Below, piece by piece: positions 26,512-35,453 of a DNA stretch of 64,000 nucleotides. Each line of letters opens with the position of its first letter. The stretch's first letter is position 1. Origin of the DNA: Mycolicibacterium litorale (GTDB lineage: Bacteria > Actinomycetota > Actinomycetes > Mycobacteriales > Mycobacteriaceae); the NCBI RefSeq assembly GCF_010731695.1, contig NZ_AP022586.1:4464001-4528000 (forward strand), written 5' to 3'. A model generated the notes under the pieces. It ran no database searches. It saw only the letters and a list, made by a program, of their open reading frames with translations, and was not told where the DNA came from. The translations under genes and the position numbers were made by a program.

Positions 26512-27258
26512 TCAGCGGATGGTGTATCCGCCGTCGATGACGATGGTGTGGCCGGTGATCAGGGCCGCCGCGTCGCTGAGGAGGAAGACGACGGCGCCCG
26601 CGATGTCGTCGGGCTCGCCGAAGCGACCGGAAGGTATTCGGGACAGCAGTTCACCGGCCCACTCCGGGCGGCTCAGGGTTGATTCGGTCAGCTCGGTGCG
26701 CACGAACGTCGGCGCCACCGCGTTGACCCGGATGCCCCTCGACGCCCATTCCAGGGCAAGCTGTTTCGTCAGATGGATCAGGGCGGCCTTGCTCGTCCCG
26801 TAGGCGGCCCGTTCTTCGATGGCGACCACGCCGGCCTGAGACGCGACGTTGACGACCGCGGCCCGACCCGACGACGCCAGCCATGCCTTCGCCAGCTCGG
26901 TGGTGAGGAAGAACTGGCCGCGAAGGTTCGTGTCGAGCACGGCGTCCCAGTCTTCTTCGGTGACACCGACCGCGGGCTTGGGGATGTTGATGCCCGCATT
27001 GTTGACCAGCAGGTCGATGCCTCCGCTGCGGTCGAGGAGGTCGGCGACGCCGGTGCGCATCGCGGCCGTGTCCGTCACGTCCACGGTGACCGGGAAGGTC
27101 CCGTACCGATGGGCGATGGATTCCGCAGCGTCGCGGTCCCGGCTGGTTCCGTAGACGACGGCGCCTGCCTCGGCGAGGCCATCGGCGATGGCCTTGCCGA
27201 GACCGCGACCGGCCCCTGTCACCAGGGCGGACTTGCCCTTCAGGTCGAAACTGACCAT
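26512..27258 (-). CDS. SDR-family dehydrogenase of the HisD-like cluster
   Basis: A 248-residue classical short-chain dehydrogenase. It has ALVTGAGRGLGKAIADGLAE, NNAGIN, the catalytic Ser in NVASQAG, YGTSKAALIHLTKQ and the ending TGHTIVIDGGYTIR. ATG 27258 fits the usual N-terminus (MVSFDLKGKSALVTG). It lies 10 bases after the HisD-like dehydrogenase and 59 bases before the MHS transporter. In the sulphonate pathway analogy it would play the HpsO role (2-OH dehydrogenation), but that is inference. Confidence 0.9.
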   Translation of the reverse strand: MVSFDLKGKSALVTGAGRGLGKAIADGLAEAGAVVYGTSRDRDAAESIAHRYGTFPVTVDVTDTAAMRTGVADLLDRSGGIDLLVNNAGINIPKPAVGVTEEDWDAVLDTNLRGQFFLTTELAKAWLASSGRAAVVNVASQAGVVAIEERAAYGTSKAALIHLTKQLALEWASRGIRVNAVAPTFVRTELTESTLSRPEWAGELLSRIPSGRFGEPDDIAGAVVFLLSDAAALITGHTIVIDGGYTIR

Positions 27259-27268
27259 GGCGTGTCTG

Positions 27269-28615
27269 TTATCCCGTGAAATCGTGATCAGACCACGACA
27301 GCTTCTCGCCACGGTACTTCGCGGCGCGCACGTCGCCGGATCGCGCGTGCCCTTCGAAGAGTTCGACCCGGGCGGCACGCCCGCACAACTCGCCGAAGAA
27401 CGCGCTGGACTCGGTGTTCGTCACCTCTTGGTAGGTCACGGTGCGCAGGTACTTGCCGACCCACAGACCGCCGGTGTAGCGGGCGGCGCCGCGGGTGGGC
27501 AGGACGTGGTTGGTCCCGATGACCTTGTCGCCGTAGGACACACAGGTGCCCTCACCGAGGAACAGGGCACCGTAGTCGTGCATCTTGTCGAGCGCTTCGC
27601 GCGGGCTCTCGGTCAGGATCTGCACGTGCTCGGAGGCGTACTGGTCCGCCAGCGCGTAGGCCTCGTCCAGTGATTCGACGACGCGGACCTCACCCCAGTC
27701 GCGCCACGCCGGCTCGGCGAAGTCGCGGGTCGGCATGTCGACCAGGATGGTGTCGATGTGTTCGATGACCTTGCGGCCCACCTCTTCGCTGGTGGTGATC
27801 AGCACGGCCGGTGAGTCGGGGCCGTGTTCGGCCTGGGACAACAGGTCGACGGCGACGATGAACGGGTCGGCGTGCTCGTCGGCGACGATGAGCACTTCCG
27901 TCGGCCCGGCGAACAGGTCGATACCGACCTCACCGAAGAGCTGGCGCTTGGCCTCGGCGACGAACGCGTTGCCGGGACCGGCGAGCATGTTGACCGGGCG
28001 GATGGTCTCGGTGCCGACGGCCATGGCCGCCACCGCTTGGATACCGCCCAGCAGGTAGATCTCGTCGGCACCGGCCAGGTGCATGGCGGCGATCGTCGCG
28101 TCCGGAACCTCTCCCCGGATGAGGGGTGTGCACGCCGCGACGCGCTCCACGCCGGCGACCTTCGCCGTGACGATCGTCATGTGGGCGCTGGCCAGCAGTG
28201 GATACTTGCCGCCCGGGATGTACGCGCCGGCAGCCTGGATCGGAACGTTCTTCTGGCCGAGGAAAACGCCGGGGAGCGTTTCGATCTCGAAGTCCGTCAG
28301 CGATTCGAGCTGCTTTTTGGCCATCACCCGGACCTGCTCCTGGACGAACATGATGTCGTCGATGACCTGGCGCGGCACGCGGGCCATGATCTCGTCGATC
28401 TTCTCGGGCGTGAGCAGGTAGCTCTCCGCTGAGTACTTGTCGAACTTCTCCGAGTACTCGCGCACGGCGGCGTCACCGCGGGTGCGGATGTCGTCGATCA
28501 CGCTCTCCACCGTGGAACGCACCGCCGCGGTGCTTCCGCGCTCGACGCTCTCACGCTGCGGGAGCTTGAGGTCTTTGGTGGCGATGTCACTTCGTGGTGC
28601 GGCCGCAATCGTCAT
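27269..28615 (-). CDS. HisD-family dehydrogenase, possible sulfopropanediol 3-dehydrogenase (HpsN-like)
   Basis: A 448-residue zinc-dependent histidinol-dehydrogenase-fold enzyme that would oxidise an alcohol in two NAD+ steps to the acid. Zinc and catalytic regions are kept: SQAEHGPDS (Gln, His), YASEHVQI (Glu-His), GDKVIGTNHVLPT (Asp) and a C-terminal FEGHARSGD (His). Context is not histidine biosynthesis: the neighbours are an SDR, an MHS importer and a divergent LacI regulator. HpsN, which oxidises (R)-2,3-dihydroxypropane-1-sulfonate to sulfolactate, sits in such clusters. No sulfolactate lyase is present here, so the substrate is open. Confidence 0.78.
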   Translation of the reverse strand: MTIAAAPRSDIATKDLKLPQRESVERGSTAAVRSTVESVIDDIRTRGDAAVREYSEKFDKYSAESYLLTPEKIDEIMARVPRQVIDDIMFVQEQVRVMAKKQLESLTDFEIETLPGVFLGQKNVPIQAAGAYIPGGKYPLLASAHMTIVTAKVAGVERVAACTPLIRGEVPDATIAAMHLAGADEIYLLGGIQAVAAMAVGTETIRPVNMLAGPGNAFVAEAKRQLFGEVGIDLFAGPTEVLIVADEHADPFIVAVDLLSQAEHGPDSPAVLITTSEEVGRKVIEHIDTILVDMPTRDFAEPAWRDWGEVRVVESLDEAYALADQYASEHVQILTESPREALDKMHDYGALFLGEGTCVSYGDKVIGTNHVLPTRGAARYTGGLWVGKYLRTVTYQEVTNTESSAFFGELCGRAARVELFEGHARSGDVRAAKYRGEKLSWSDHDFTG

Positions 28616-28670
28616 GGACGTCCTTCCGTCGAGGGGGCTTGACCGTGAGTGCTGTCCCGGTCACGTGAAG

Positions 28671-28731
28671 CGAGCGATGTGCTCGCAATCACTTACCTGC
28701 GCTAGTGTATTCGTATGCATTGAACGATGCA
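28671..28731. promoter_or_regulatory. Divergent control region with two palindromes, probable LacI operators
   Basis: The 317 bp between the HisD-like gene and the LacI gene contain GCGAGC, five bases, GCTCGC around 28670-28686, and TGCATTGAACGATGCA at 28716-28731 (arms TGCAT/ATGCA). Both are short inverted repeats of LacI-operator size. The remainder of the gap up to 28932 shows nothing else I can name; the frame is open upstream of the LacI start but not LacI-like. Confidence 0.5.
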
Positions 28732-28932
28732 AGAGGGAGGACCTTGGCGGCTACCACAGCACGTTTGAACAGCCTGTTTGTAGGGTCGTCGCCACGATTG
28801 CGTATTCATCCACGGGGCACAGGGGTTGAATCCGAATGCAGCAATTCGACACACCGTGAAACGATCGGACGTGCACGCGAGATGGTCCGGGACACAATCG
28901 ACGCTCGGATCGCCGGGGGAGATTGGATACGA

Positions 28933-29937
28933 ATGCCGACGAGCTACGACGTTGCCCGGTTGGCGGGCGTCTCCCAGGCCACGGTGTCCAGGGCGCTCAG
29001 CGGCGGGAGCGTGAGCGCCCAGACGCGGAAGAAGATCCTCGACGCCGCGAAGGCCGTCGGCTACGTCCCCAACATGGGCGCCCGGGCGATGAAGACCGGC
29101 CGCGTCAACACCATCGGCGTCGTCGTCGCCGATCTGCGCAATCCGTTCTACCCGGAGATCCTCGACGCGCTGACCTGTTACCTGGACGCCGCGGGCCAGA
29201 AGGTCACGCTCTGGAATTCCGACGGGCCGGGTAACGACGCTGCGCTCGAAGCCATCAACGCCGGATCGGTCGACGGCGTCATCTTCACCACCGTCACCGA
29301 GGCCTCCGCGCCGCTTCGGGCCGCCCTGCGCAGACACAGCCCCGTCGTGCTCATCAACCGCACCGTCGAAGGTCTCGGGTGCGATCAGGTGTCGAGCGAC
29401 AATGTGGCAGGTGGGCGCGCCGTTGCGGACTATCTCCTCGAAAACGACCACCAGAGAATCGCTTTCATCGGCGGGCCGTCGACAGCGAGCACAGCCCGCG
29501 ACCGGTTCCTCGGCTTCTCGCAGCGACTTGCCGATGCCGGCGCACCGCTGCCATCCGAAAGGGTGCTGGAGGGGCCGTTCACCCATGACTTCGGGTTCAG
29601 TGCGACGACACGACTGCTGACTGCCGACCACCCGCCCACGGCCGTCTTCTGCAGCAATGACCTCATCGCGTTCGGTGCGCTCGACGCCGCCCGCGCCGAG
29701 CGGGCGGTCGTCCCCGATGACCTGTGGATCGTCGGCTATGACGACATCGCCATGTCAGCCTGGCCGGCGTTCGACCTCACCACAGTTCATCAGCCCAGCG
29801 GAACCATGGCGGAAGCGGGCGCCCAAGCGTTGCTCGACCGCATCGCGTCGCCCACAGCGCCCTACCGGACACTCACATTCCGCTCGCACCTCGTCGTCAG
29901 GGGCTCGACCGCCGGAACGGCTCCGTCCACGCCGTGA
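28933..29937 (+). CDS. LacI-family transcriptional regulator
   Basis: A 334-residue regulator. The N-terminal HTH is SYDVARLAGVSQATVSRALS, the hinge KAVGYVPNMGARAMKTG, and the sugar-binding-like core starts at TIGVVVADLRNPFYPEIL. ATG 28933 is chosen because LacI proteins begin only a few residues before the HTH and GGGGGAGA precedes it by about 10 bases. It is divergent from the HisD-like operon and probably represses it, with the pathway substrate or intermediate as inducer. Confidence 0.93.
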   Translation: MPTSYDVARLAGVSQATVSRALSGGSVSAQTRKKILDAAKAVGYVPNMGARAMKTGRVNTIGVVVADLRNPFYPEILDALTCYLDAAGQKVTLWNSDGPGNDAALEAINAGSVDGVIFTTVTEASAPLRAALRRHSPVVLINRTVEGLGCDQVSSDNVAGGRAVADYLLENDHQRIAFIGGPSTASTARDRFLGFSQRLADAGAPLPSERVLEGPFTHDFGFSATTRLLTADHPPTAVFCSNDLIAFGALDAARAERAVVPDDLWIVGYDDIAMSAWPAFDLTTVHQPSGTMAEAGAQALLDRIASPTAPYRTLTFRSHLVVRGSTAGTAPSTP

Positions 29938-29958
29938 CGGGTACTTCCGGCGCCCGTC
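29936..29958 (+). terminator. Weak hairpin after the LacI gene
   Basis: GACGGG and CCCGTC form a 6-bp stem with an 11-base loop, starting at the stop codon of the LacI gene. No T-tract. It could act as a weak terminator before the GH6 gene. Confidence 0.3.
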
Positions 29959-30008
29959 CCGATGCGGTTTGGCGCTGGTTGTGAAGCACCATTAAGTTTC
30001 CTGGGGTG

Positions 30009-30992
30009 ATGTCCTCAGCTGCCCGGTGGATGGCGCCTTTCCTGACGGCTGCGGCTGTCGCCGGCATGGGCGCTCTGACCGTCCCGGAAAACACCGCTCC
30101 CACCCCGGCGATCCGCCTGGCCAGCGACGCCAATCCGCTGGTCGGCAAGCCCTTCTACGTCAACCCCGAATCGAAGGGCATGCGTGCCGCGCGGGGCATC
30201 GATCCGCCGAACCCCCAGCTGAACGCCGTCGTCAACACCCCGACGGCGTACTGGATGGATCATCTGTCGACGCCGTCGGTCGACGCCAAGTACATCGCCG
30301 ACGCGCAGGCCGCCGGCACCATTCCGATCCTGGCGCTGTACGGCATCCCGAACCGCGACTGCGGCAGCTTCGCCGCCGGCGGCTTCGGATCGGCCGGGGC
30401 CTACCGGGGCTGGATCGACGGCGTCGCGGCTGCCATCGGGCCCGGCCCGGCCGCGGTCATCCTCGAACCCGACGCGCTGGCCATGATCGACTGCCTCTCT
30501 CCCGGTCAGCAGCAGGAACGGCTCGACTTGATCCGCTACGCCGTCGACACGCTGACCCGAAACCCGGGCACGGCGCTGTATGTCGATGCCGGGCATCCGC
30601 GCTGGGTGGCCGCCGACGTGATGGCGGGCCGGCTGAATCAGGTCGGCGTGGACAAGGCGCGTGGCTTCAGCCTCAACACCGCGAACTTCTTCACCACCGA
30701 GGAGTCGATCGGCTACGGCGAGACGATCTCGAACATGACCAACGGGTCGAACTACGTGATCGACACGTCGCGCAACGGCGCCGGACCGCTCGACAGCGAT
30801 TCCTGGTGCAATCCGCCCGGTCGCGCCCTGGGCACCGCTCCGACCACGGCCACCGCCGGCCCACGTGCCGACGCCTATCTGTGGGTCAAGCGACCGGGTG
30901 AGTCCGACGGATCGTGCAGGAGCGGGCAACCCGGCGCCGGCACATTCGTCGCCCAGTACGCGATCGATCTGGCCCGCAACGCGGGTTGGTAG
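30009..30992 (+). CDS. Secreted glycoside hydrolase family 6 (cellulase/cellobiohydrolase)
   Basis: A 327-residue GH6 enzyme, an inverting beta-1,4-glucanase. An N-terminal hydrophobic stretch (FLTAAAVAGMGALT) suggests export. The catalytic acid is in ILEPDALAMIDC (Asp155 from this ATG). PFYVNP, ALYGIPNRDCG, YVDAGHPRW and AYLWVKRPGESDGSC are GH6 signatures. GTG 30006, one codon earlier, is an equal start. It resembles mycobacterial CelA1 without a visible cellulose-binding domain. It may process the cell's own cellulose-like biofilm polymer or environmental cellulose. Confidence 0.93.
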   Translation: MSSAARWMAPFLTAAAVAGMGALTVPENTAPTPAIRLASDANPLVGKPFYVNPESKGMRAARGIDPPNPQLNAVVNTPTAYWMDHLSTPSVDAKYIADAQAAGTIPILALYGIPNRDCGSFAAGGFGSAGAYRGWIDGVAAAIGPGPAAVILEPDALAMIDCLSPGQQQERLDLIRYAVDTLTRNPGTALYVDAGHPRWVAADVMAGRLNQVGVDKARGFSLNTANFFTTEESIGYGETISNMTNGSNYVIDTSRNGAGPLDSDSWCNPPGRALGTAPTTATAGPRADAYLWVKRPGESDGSCRSGQPGAGTFVAQYAIDLARNAGW

Positions 30993-31016
30993 CCGCCGCA
31001 CCCCGCGCCGGCCACG

Positions 31017-31565
31017 TCAATCGCCGGACACGTTCTGGCGGTTGGTGATTCGGTCCACCACCTCGAGTAACCCCTCGTCGGCCTCGGTCGTCGCCGGGTG
31101 GCCGCCGAGCGCGCTGTGCAGGGCGTGGTAGTACAGGCCGTCGCCGATCAACTTCACCGCACGCGCGGCGTCGAGGCTGCCCAGTGCGTCGCGCAGGATG
31201 CTCAGCCACTGTCCGGAGACCGACTCGATGACCTCCCGGGCCCGCGCATCACCGGCTTGCTGCAGCCGCGACACCGCCATCAGGGCGCGATCCAGAGGTG
31301 TGCCGGCGTAGTGGGAGGACCGAACGTAGTACCGCGCCGGGCCCTCCGGCGCGCTGCGCATGCGTTGCGCGTCGTCCGCGGCCAGCGCCACCAACCGGTC
31401 GCACAGGGCGGCGGCGAGTTGGTCCTTGGCCGGGAAGTGGTAGAGCAGTCCGCCCTTGGAGACTCCCGCTTTCGCCGCCACCGCCTCCAGCGTCGCGTAC
31501 CGCTCGCCCTCCACGGCGAGCACCTCTTCGAAGGCATCGAGGATCCGATCCCGCGAAGACGTCAT
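31017..31565 (-). CDS. TetR-family regulator of the MFS gene
   Basis: A 182-residue TetR protein. The HTH spans TLEAVAAKAGVSKGGLLYHF, and the C-terminal domain is of the type with SALGG near the end. It is divergent from the MFS transporter at 31685, and a palindrome lies between, so it most likely represses the transporter and itself until a drug or metabolite is bound. Convergent with the GH6 gene. Confidence 0.92.
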   Translation of the reverse strand: MTSSRDRILDAFEEVLAVEGERYATLEAVAAKAGVSKGGLLYHFPAKDQLAAALCDRLVALAADDAQRMRSAPEGPARYYVRSSHYAGTPLDRALMAVSRLQQAGDARAREVIESVSGQWLSILRDALGSLDAARAVKLIGDGLYYHALHSALGGHPATTEADEGLLEVVDRITNRQNVSGD

Positions 31566-31605
31566 CCGGTCACCCTACGACGGCCGCTTCGGCGACGGAA
31601 TTCGA

Positions 31606-31629
31606 ACTGTACCGTCTGGACGGTATAGT
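31606..31629. promoter_or_regulatory. TetR operator palindrome
   Basis: ACTGTACCGTC (31606-31616) and GACGGTATAGT (31619-31629) are 11-bp arms with one mismatch around TG. It lies between the TetR start and the MFS start, overlapping the likely promoters of both. Confidence 0.78.
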
Positions 31630-31684
31630 CATCCGCCGCAGGTCCCGGTAGTCGGGCCGTACGAGGAAATGGGGGAGGCCGCCG

Positions 31685-32899
31685 ATGCGTGCATACCGCG
31701 ATGTGGTGCGGACCCCGCGTGTCCTCAACCTGACCGCCTCACAACTGTTCGCGCGTCTGCCGCTCGGCATGATGTCGCTGGCGATCCTGCTGCACGTCCA
31801 CGGGCTGACCGACTCGTACGCCGTCGCGGGAGCGGTGGTCGCGTGGATGAGTGTCGGCCAGGCCGTGGCGATGCCGGTCACCGCGCGGCTCGCCGGCAAC
31901 GCCGGTATGGTCCCGACGTTGGTGATCGCCGCGCTGGTCAACGGGGCGAGCATGATCGCGCTCGCCTTGGCCGTCTCATCGCCGGCGATGTTGATGGCGC
32001 TGGGGTTGCTGGTCGGCGCGTCGGTGCCGCCGCTGATGCCGGTGATCCGGGCGCTCTATCCGCAGCTGGTCCCCCGCGAGGGCGTCCGGGCCCTGTTCGC
32101 GCTCGACACGACGGCTCAGGAACTGATCTGGGTGATCGGACCCGTCGCGGCCACCCTTCTGTCATCGGCTGTGTCCACCGCCTTCCCGCTGGTCGCATCG
32201 GCGGGCGTCACGGTGGCCGGAACCGCGTGGTTCCTCCTCGGCGCAGGAACCCTTCGCCCGCGGATCGCCCAGAAGAAGGCCGTCTTCGGCAGCGTGCTGC
32301 TCAATCGCGCGGTCATGCTGGCGATGGTCGCCAGCCTCGGACTGGTGGCTTCGTTCATGGCGTTGGAGGTCGGCATCGTCGCCGCGATGGGCGACGACGG
32401 CGTCACCGCGGGGGTCGCGATCGCACTCGCCAGCGTCGGCTCACTCGTCGGGGGCCTGGCATTCGGGCATCGACGCCTCGGGGTCGTCGGCGTCGTCGCG
32501 GCCCTGACCCTCGTGGGGGTCGGCATCGTGCTGTTCGCCGTCTTCGACAACCGGGTACTGCAGTTCGCGAGCCTGTTCCTGTCCGGCTTGGGCTTCGCCC
32601 CGGCACTGTCGGCGCTCTACATCATGGTGTCCCGCGAGATCGAGGAGCACGTCGCGACCGAGGCGTTCGGCTGGCTCAACAGCGCCATGTTCGTCGGCGG
32701 GGCGATCGGCACCGCGCTCGCCGGTGTCGCCACCGAGGCGCACGGCTTCATGGGGGCGGTCGTGGTCGCCGCGCTGCTGGCGGGGGTCGCCGCCCTGAGC
32801 CCGATCGTCGCCCGGATGGCCGGCCCACTGCACGGCCTGTCGGGTGAACTGGACGCTGCGCTCGAGGTCGACGGCGCTCTGTGCGCGGCTGAGCGCTGA
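31685..32899 (+). CDS. MFS transporter
   Basis: A 404-residue protein with about twelve membrane helices. There are clear hydrophobic blocks at LPLGMMSLAILLHVHG, ALVNGASMIALALAVSSPAM and GFAPALSALYIMV. A strong Shine-Dalgarno sequence GGGGGAGG precedes the ATG. The divergent TetR gene suggests inducible efflux. The 12-helix plan and the TetR partner suggest an exporter, but substrate and direction are not determined by sequence. Confidence 0.9.
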   Translation: MRAYRDVVRTPRVLNLTASQLFARLPLGMMSLAILLHVHGLTDSYAVAGAVVAWMSVGQAVAMPVTARLAGNAGMVPTLVIAALVNGASMIALALAVSSPAMLMALGLLVGASVPPLMPVIRALYPQLVPREGVRALFALDTTAQELIWVIGPVAATLLSSAVSTAFPLVASAGVTVAGTAWFLLGAGTLRPRIAQKKAVFGSVLLNRAVMLAMVASLGLVASFMALEVGIVAAMGDDGVTAGVAIALASVGSLVGGLAFGHRRLGVVGVVAALTLVGVGIVLFAVFDNRVLQFASLFLSGLGFAPALSALYIMVSREIEEHVATEAFGWLNSAMFVGGAIGTALAGVATEAHGFMGAVVVAALLAGVAALSPIVARMAGPLHGLSGELDAALEVDGALCAAER

Positions 32900-32921
32900 T
32901 CGGTGATGGGACCATGAGCCC

Positions 32922-34580
32922 ATGACCGCAACGCTCGTCGCGAAGAACCTGGCCGGCGGGTTCGCCCACCGCACCCTGTTCGAGGGGCTCGACGTGACGG
33001 TGGCCCCTGGCGATGTGGTGGGCGTCGTCGGCGCCAACGGCGCAGGCAAGAGCACACTGCTGCGGATCCTGGCCGGGGACCTCGAACCGCTCGAGGGTTC
33101 GGTCAGCCTGGCGCCTGCCGACGCGTTCGTCGGTTGGCTGCCCCAGGAGCACGAGCGGGTGCCGGGGGAGACCGTGGCCGCCTACATCGCGCGCCGTACC
33201 GGATGCGCCGCGGCGACCCACGCCATGGAGCAGGCGGCCGAGGCGTTGGCGGACCCCGACCACGCTGGTCCTGATCCGGCCGACGCGTATTCGGTGGTGC
33301 TGGATCACTGGCTCGCCACCGGCGCGGCGGACCTGGACGAGCGGCTCCCGGAGGTGCTGGCCGACCTGGGCCTCGACTCCGGCGCCGTGCCACCGCACTC
33401 GACGCCGATGACCGCGCTGTCAGGCGGCCAAGCGGCGCGGGTGGGTCTGGCGGCACTGCTGCTGTCCCGCTTCGACGTCGTCCTGCTCGATGAGCCGACC
33501 AACGACCTGGACCTCGACGGCCTCGCCCGGTTGGAACAGTTCGTCCGCGAGCTCCGGGGTGGCGTGGTGCTGGTCAGCCATGACCGGGAATTCCTCGCCC
33601 GCAGCGTGACTCACGTCCTCGAGCTCGATCTCGCGCAGAACACCACCACGGTTTTCGGCGGCGGCTACGAGAGCTATCTGGAAGAGCGTGAAGTCGGCCG
33701 CCGGCACCGGCGGGAACAGTACGAGGAGTTCGCCGAGAAGAAGGCCGACCTCGTGGCGCGGGCCCGTGTCCAACGGGAGTGGTCGAGCCAAGGGGTGCGC
33801 AATGCGATCCGCAAGGCTCCCGACAACGACAAGATCCGGCGCCGGGCGGCCACCGAATCCAGCGAGAAGCAGGCGCAGAAGGTGCGCCAGATGGAGAGCC
33901 GCATCGCTCGCCTCGAAGAGGTCGAAGAGCCCCGCAAGGAGTGGACACTCCAGTTCACCATCGGTGCGGCGCCGCGGTCGAGTTCGGTCGTCGCCACCCT
34001 CGACAATGCCGTTGTGCGGCAGGGCGACTTCGTGCTCGGCCCGGTGTCGCTGCAGGTCGACGCCGGTGAGCGGATAGGGATCACCGGTCCCAACGGAGCG
34101 GGGAAGTCGACGTTGCTACGGCTGCTCCTGGGGTACCGCAGGCCCGACGAGGGCCGCGCGAGCCTGGGCGCCAACGTCGCGGTCGGCGAAATCGACCAGG
34201 CACGGGGTGACTTCACCGGACCGGGGCGACTCGTCGACCGCTTCGAGCAGCGGGTGCCGACCTGGACGACCGCCGATGTGCGAACCCTGCTCGCGAAGTT
34301 CGGGTTGCGGGCCGACCATGTGGAACGCGCGGTCGACGACCTCTCACCCGGTGAGCGCACCCGCGCGGGCCTGGCTCTGCTGCAGGCCGTGGGCGTCAAC
34401 GTGCTGGTCCTCGACGAGCCGACGAACCACCTCGATCTGCCGGCCATCGAGCAACTCGAGCAGGCCCTCGACACCTACGAGGGTGCACTGCTGCTCGTGA
34501 CGCACGACCGCCGGATGTTGCAGAACGTCCGGTTGGACCGCTCCTGGCGGGTCGAGGGCGGTCGGGTCGTGGAGCTGTAG
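32922..34580 (+). CDS. ABC-F family ATPase
   Basis: A 552-residue soluble protein with two ABC domains and no membrane segments. Domain 1 has GANGAGKSTLLRILAG, LSGGQAARVGLAALL and LLDEPTNDLDLDG; domain 2 has GPNGAGKSTLLRLLLG, LSPGERTRAGLALLQ and VLDEPTNHLDLPA. The linker between them is charged and helical (REQYEEFAEKKADLVARARV), the ABC-F hallmark. These act on ribosomes, either restoring translation or protecting from antibiotics. It resembles the mycobacterial macrolide-type ABC-F more than EttA, but that choice is tentative. Confidence 0.9.
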   Translation: MTATLVAKNLAGGFAHRTLFEGLDVTVAPGDVVGVVGANGAGKSTLLRILAGDLEPLEGSVSLAPADAFVGWLPQEHERVPGETVAAYIARRTGCAAATHAMEQAAEALADPDHAGPDPADAYSVVLDHWLATGAADLDERLPEVLADLGLDSGAVPPHSTPMTALSGGQAARVGLAALLLSRFDVVLLDEPTNDLDLDGLARLEQFVRELRGGVVLVSHDREFLARSVTHVLELDLAQNTTTVFGGGYESYLEEREVGRRHRREQYEEFAEKKADLVARARVQREWSSQGVRNAIRKAPDNDKIRRRAATESSEKQAQKVRQMESRIARLEEVEEPRKEWTLQFTIGAAPRSSSVVATLDNAVVRQGDFVLGPVSLQVDAGERIGITGPNGAGKSTLLRLLLGYRRPDEGRASLGANVAVGEIDQARGDFTGPGRLVDRFEQRVPTWTTADVRTLLAKFGLRADHVERAVDDLSPGERTRAGLALLQAVGVNVLVLDEPTNHLDLPAIEQLEQALDTYEGALLLVTHDRRMLQNVRLDRSWRVEGGRVVEL

Positions 34581-34602
34581 TGCGGCAGGTTCGGGTTTGT
34601 GG

Positions 34603-34640
34603 GGACGAAACAGTGACGGCGTTCCCTGAAACTTTCGTCC
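34603..34640 (+). terminator. Hairpin after the ABC-F gene
   Basis: GGACGAAA (34603-34610) and TTTCGTCC (34633-34640) form an 8-bp stem with a 22-base loop, 22 bases past the stop codon of the ABC-F gene. Confidence 0.4.
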
Positions 34641-34709
34641 ACGTCAGCCGGTCACTACGCTTTTCGGATGAACGATGATCAGCAGCGCTGAGAGGACGGT
34701 TTGTCGCGT

Positions 34710-35453
34710 ATGACGGATCAGCGTCCCGACGAGATGGACCGGCTCGAGAACGTGAGCGAGGCCATCGAGTCGTTGCAGTCCCTGTTCACCGAGGACGGAG
34801 CGCTCGACGACCTGCTGCAGCGCGTCGCGGTGTCGGGGGCCGAAGCGATCCTGGACGCCGACTACGTGAGCATCAGTGTGCTGACCGAATCGGCTCCCCG
34901 CACCGCTGCGTGCACCGACGACCGCGTGCTCCCGCTCGACCGCGAGCAGTACTCCTCCGGGCGAGGCCCGTGTCTGGAAGCCGCTGACGTGGGTCGGCCG
35001 GTTCGCGCCGTGATGTCCGACGATGCCCAACGGTGGCCGGAGTTCGTCACCGCTGCGCGGGCGTGCGGCGTCACCGCGACGTTGTCGGTTCCGCTGCTCG
35101 CCGACCGCGTCGGTGAGCAGCCCGAACTGGTGGGGTCGCTGAACATCTACAGCAAGACCGCATCAGCGTTCGATCCCTTCGACGAAGCCCTCATGCGGTT
35201 GTACGTGCTGACCGCCGGACTGCTCATCACCAACGCCCGGCGCTGGCAACGGTCACGCGACACCATCGCCCAACTCGGCGAAGCACTCACCTCGCGTTCG
35301 GTCATCGATCAGGCCAAGGGTGCGCTGCGGGCGGTGCACGGGTGCTCCGAGGAGGAGGCGTTTCAGCGCCTGGTCAAGGAGTCGCAGAACACCAACACCA
35401 AGTTGCACACGGTGGCGCTGAACTTCCTCGACTCGCTCAACCGGGCCGACTAG
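34710..35453 (+). CDS. GAF-ANTAR signal-responsive antitermination regulator
   Basis: A 247-residue protein. Residues ~20-160 form a GAF sensor (LPLDREQYSSGRGPCLEA, LSVPLLADRVGEQPELVGSL). The C-terminal ~60 residues are an ANTAR RNA-binding domain (LTSRSVIDQAKGALRAVHGC, then SEEEAFQRLVKESQ). ANTAR proteins bind paired hairpins in nascent mRNA to prevent termination. A TTG at 34701 could be used instead of ATG 34710. The target RNA is not evident. The stop overlaps that of the convergent DUF2254 gene. Confidence 0.9.
   Translation: MTDQRPDEMDRLENVSEAIESLQSLFTEDGALDDLLQRVAVSGAEAILDADYVSISVLTESAPRTAACTDDRVLPLDREQYSSGRGPCLEAADVGRPVRAVMSDDAQRWPEFVTAARACGVTATLSVPLLADRVGEQPELVGSLNIYSKTASAFDPFDEALMRLYVLTAGLLITNARRWQRSRDTIAQLGEALTSRSVIDQAKGALRAVHGCSEEEAFQRLVKESQNTNTKLHTVALNFLDSLNRAD

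Noticed and set aside
27269..28615. Biosynthetic histidinol dehydrogenase (hisD)
   Set aside because: The zinc and catalytic positions agree, but there are no other his genes and the partners are a transporter, an SDR and a LacI regulator.
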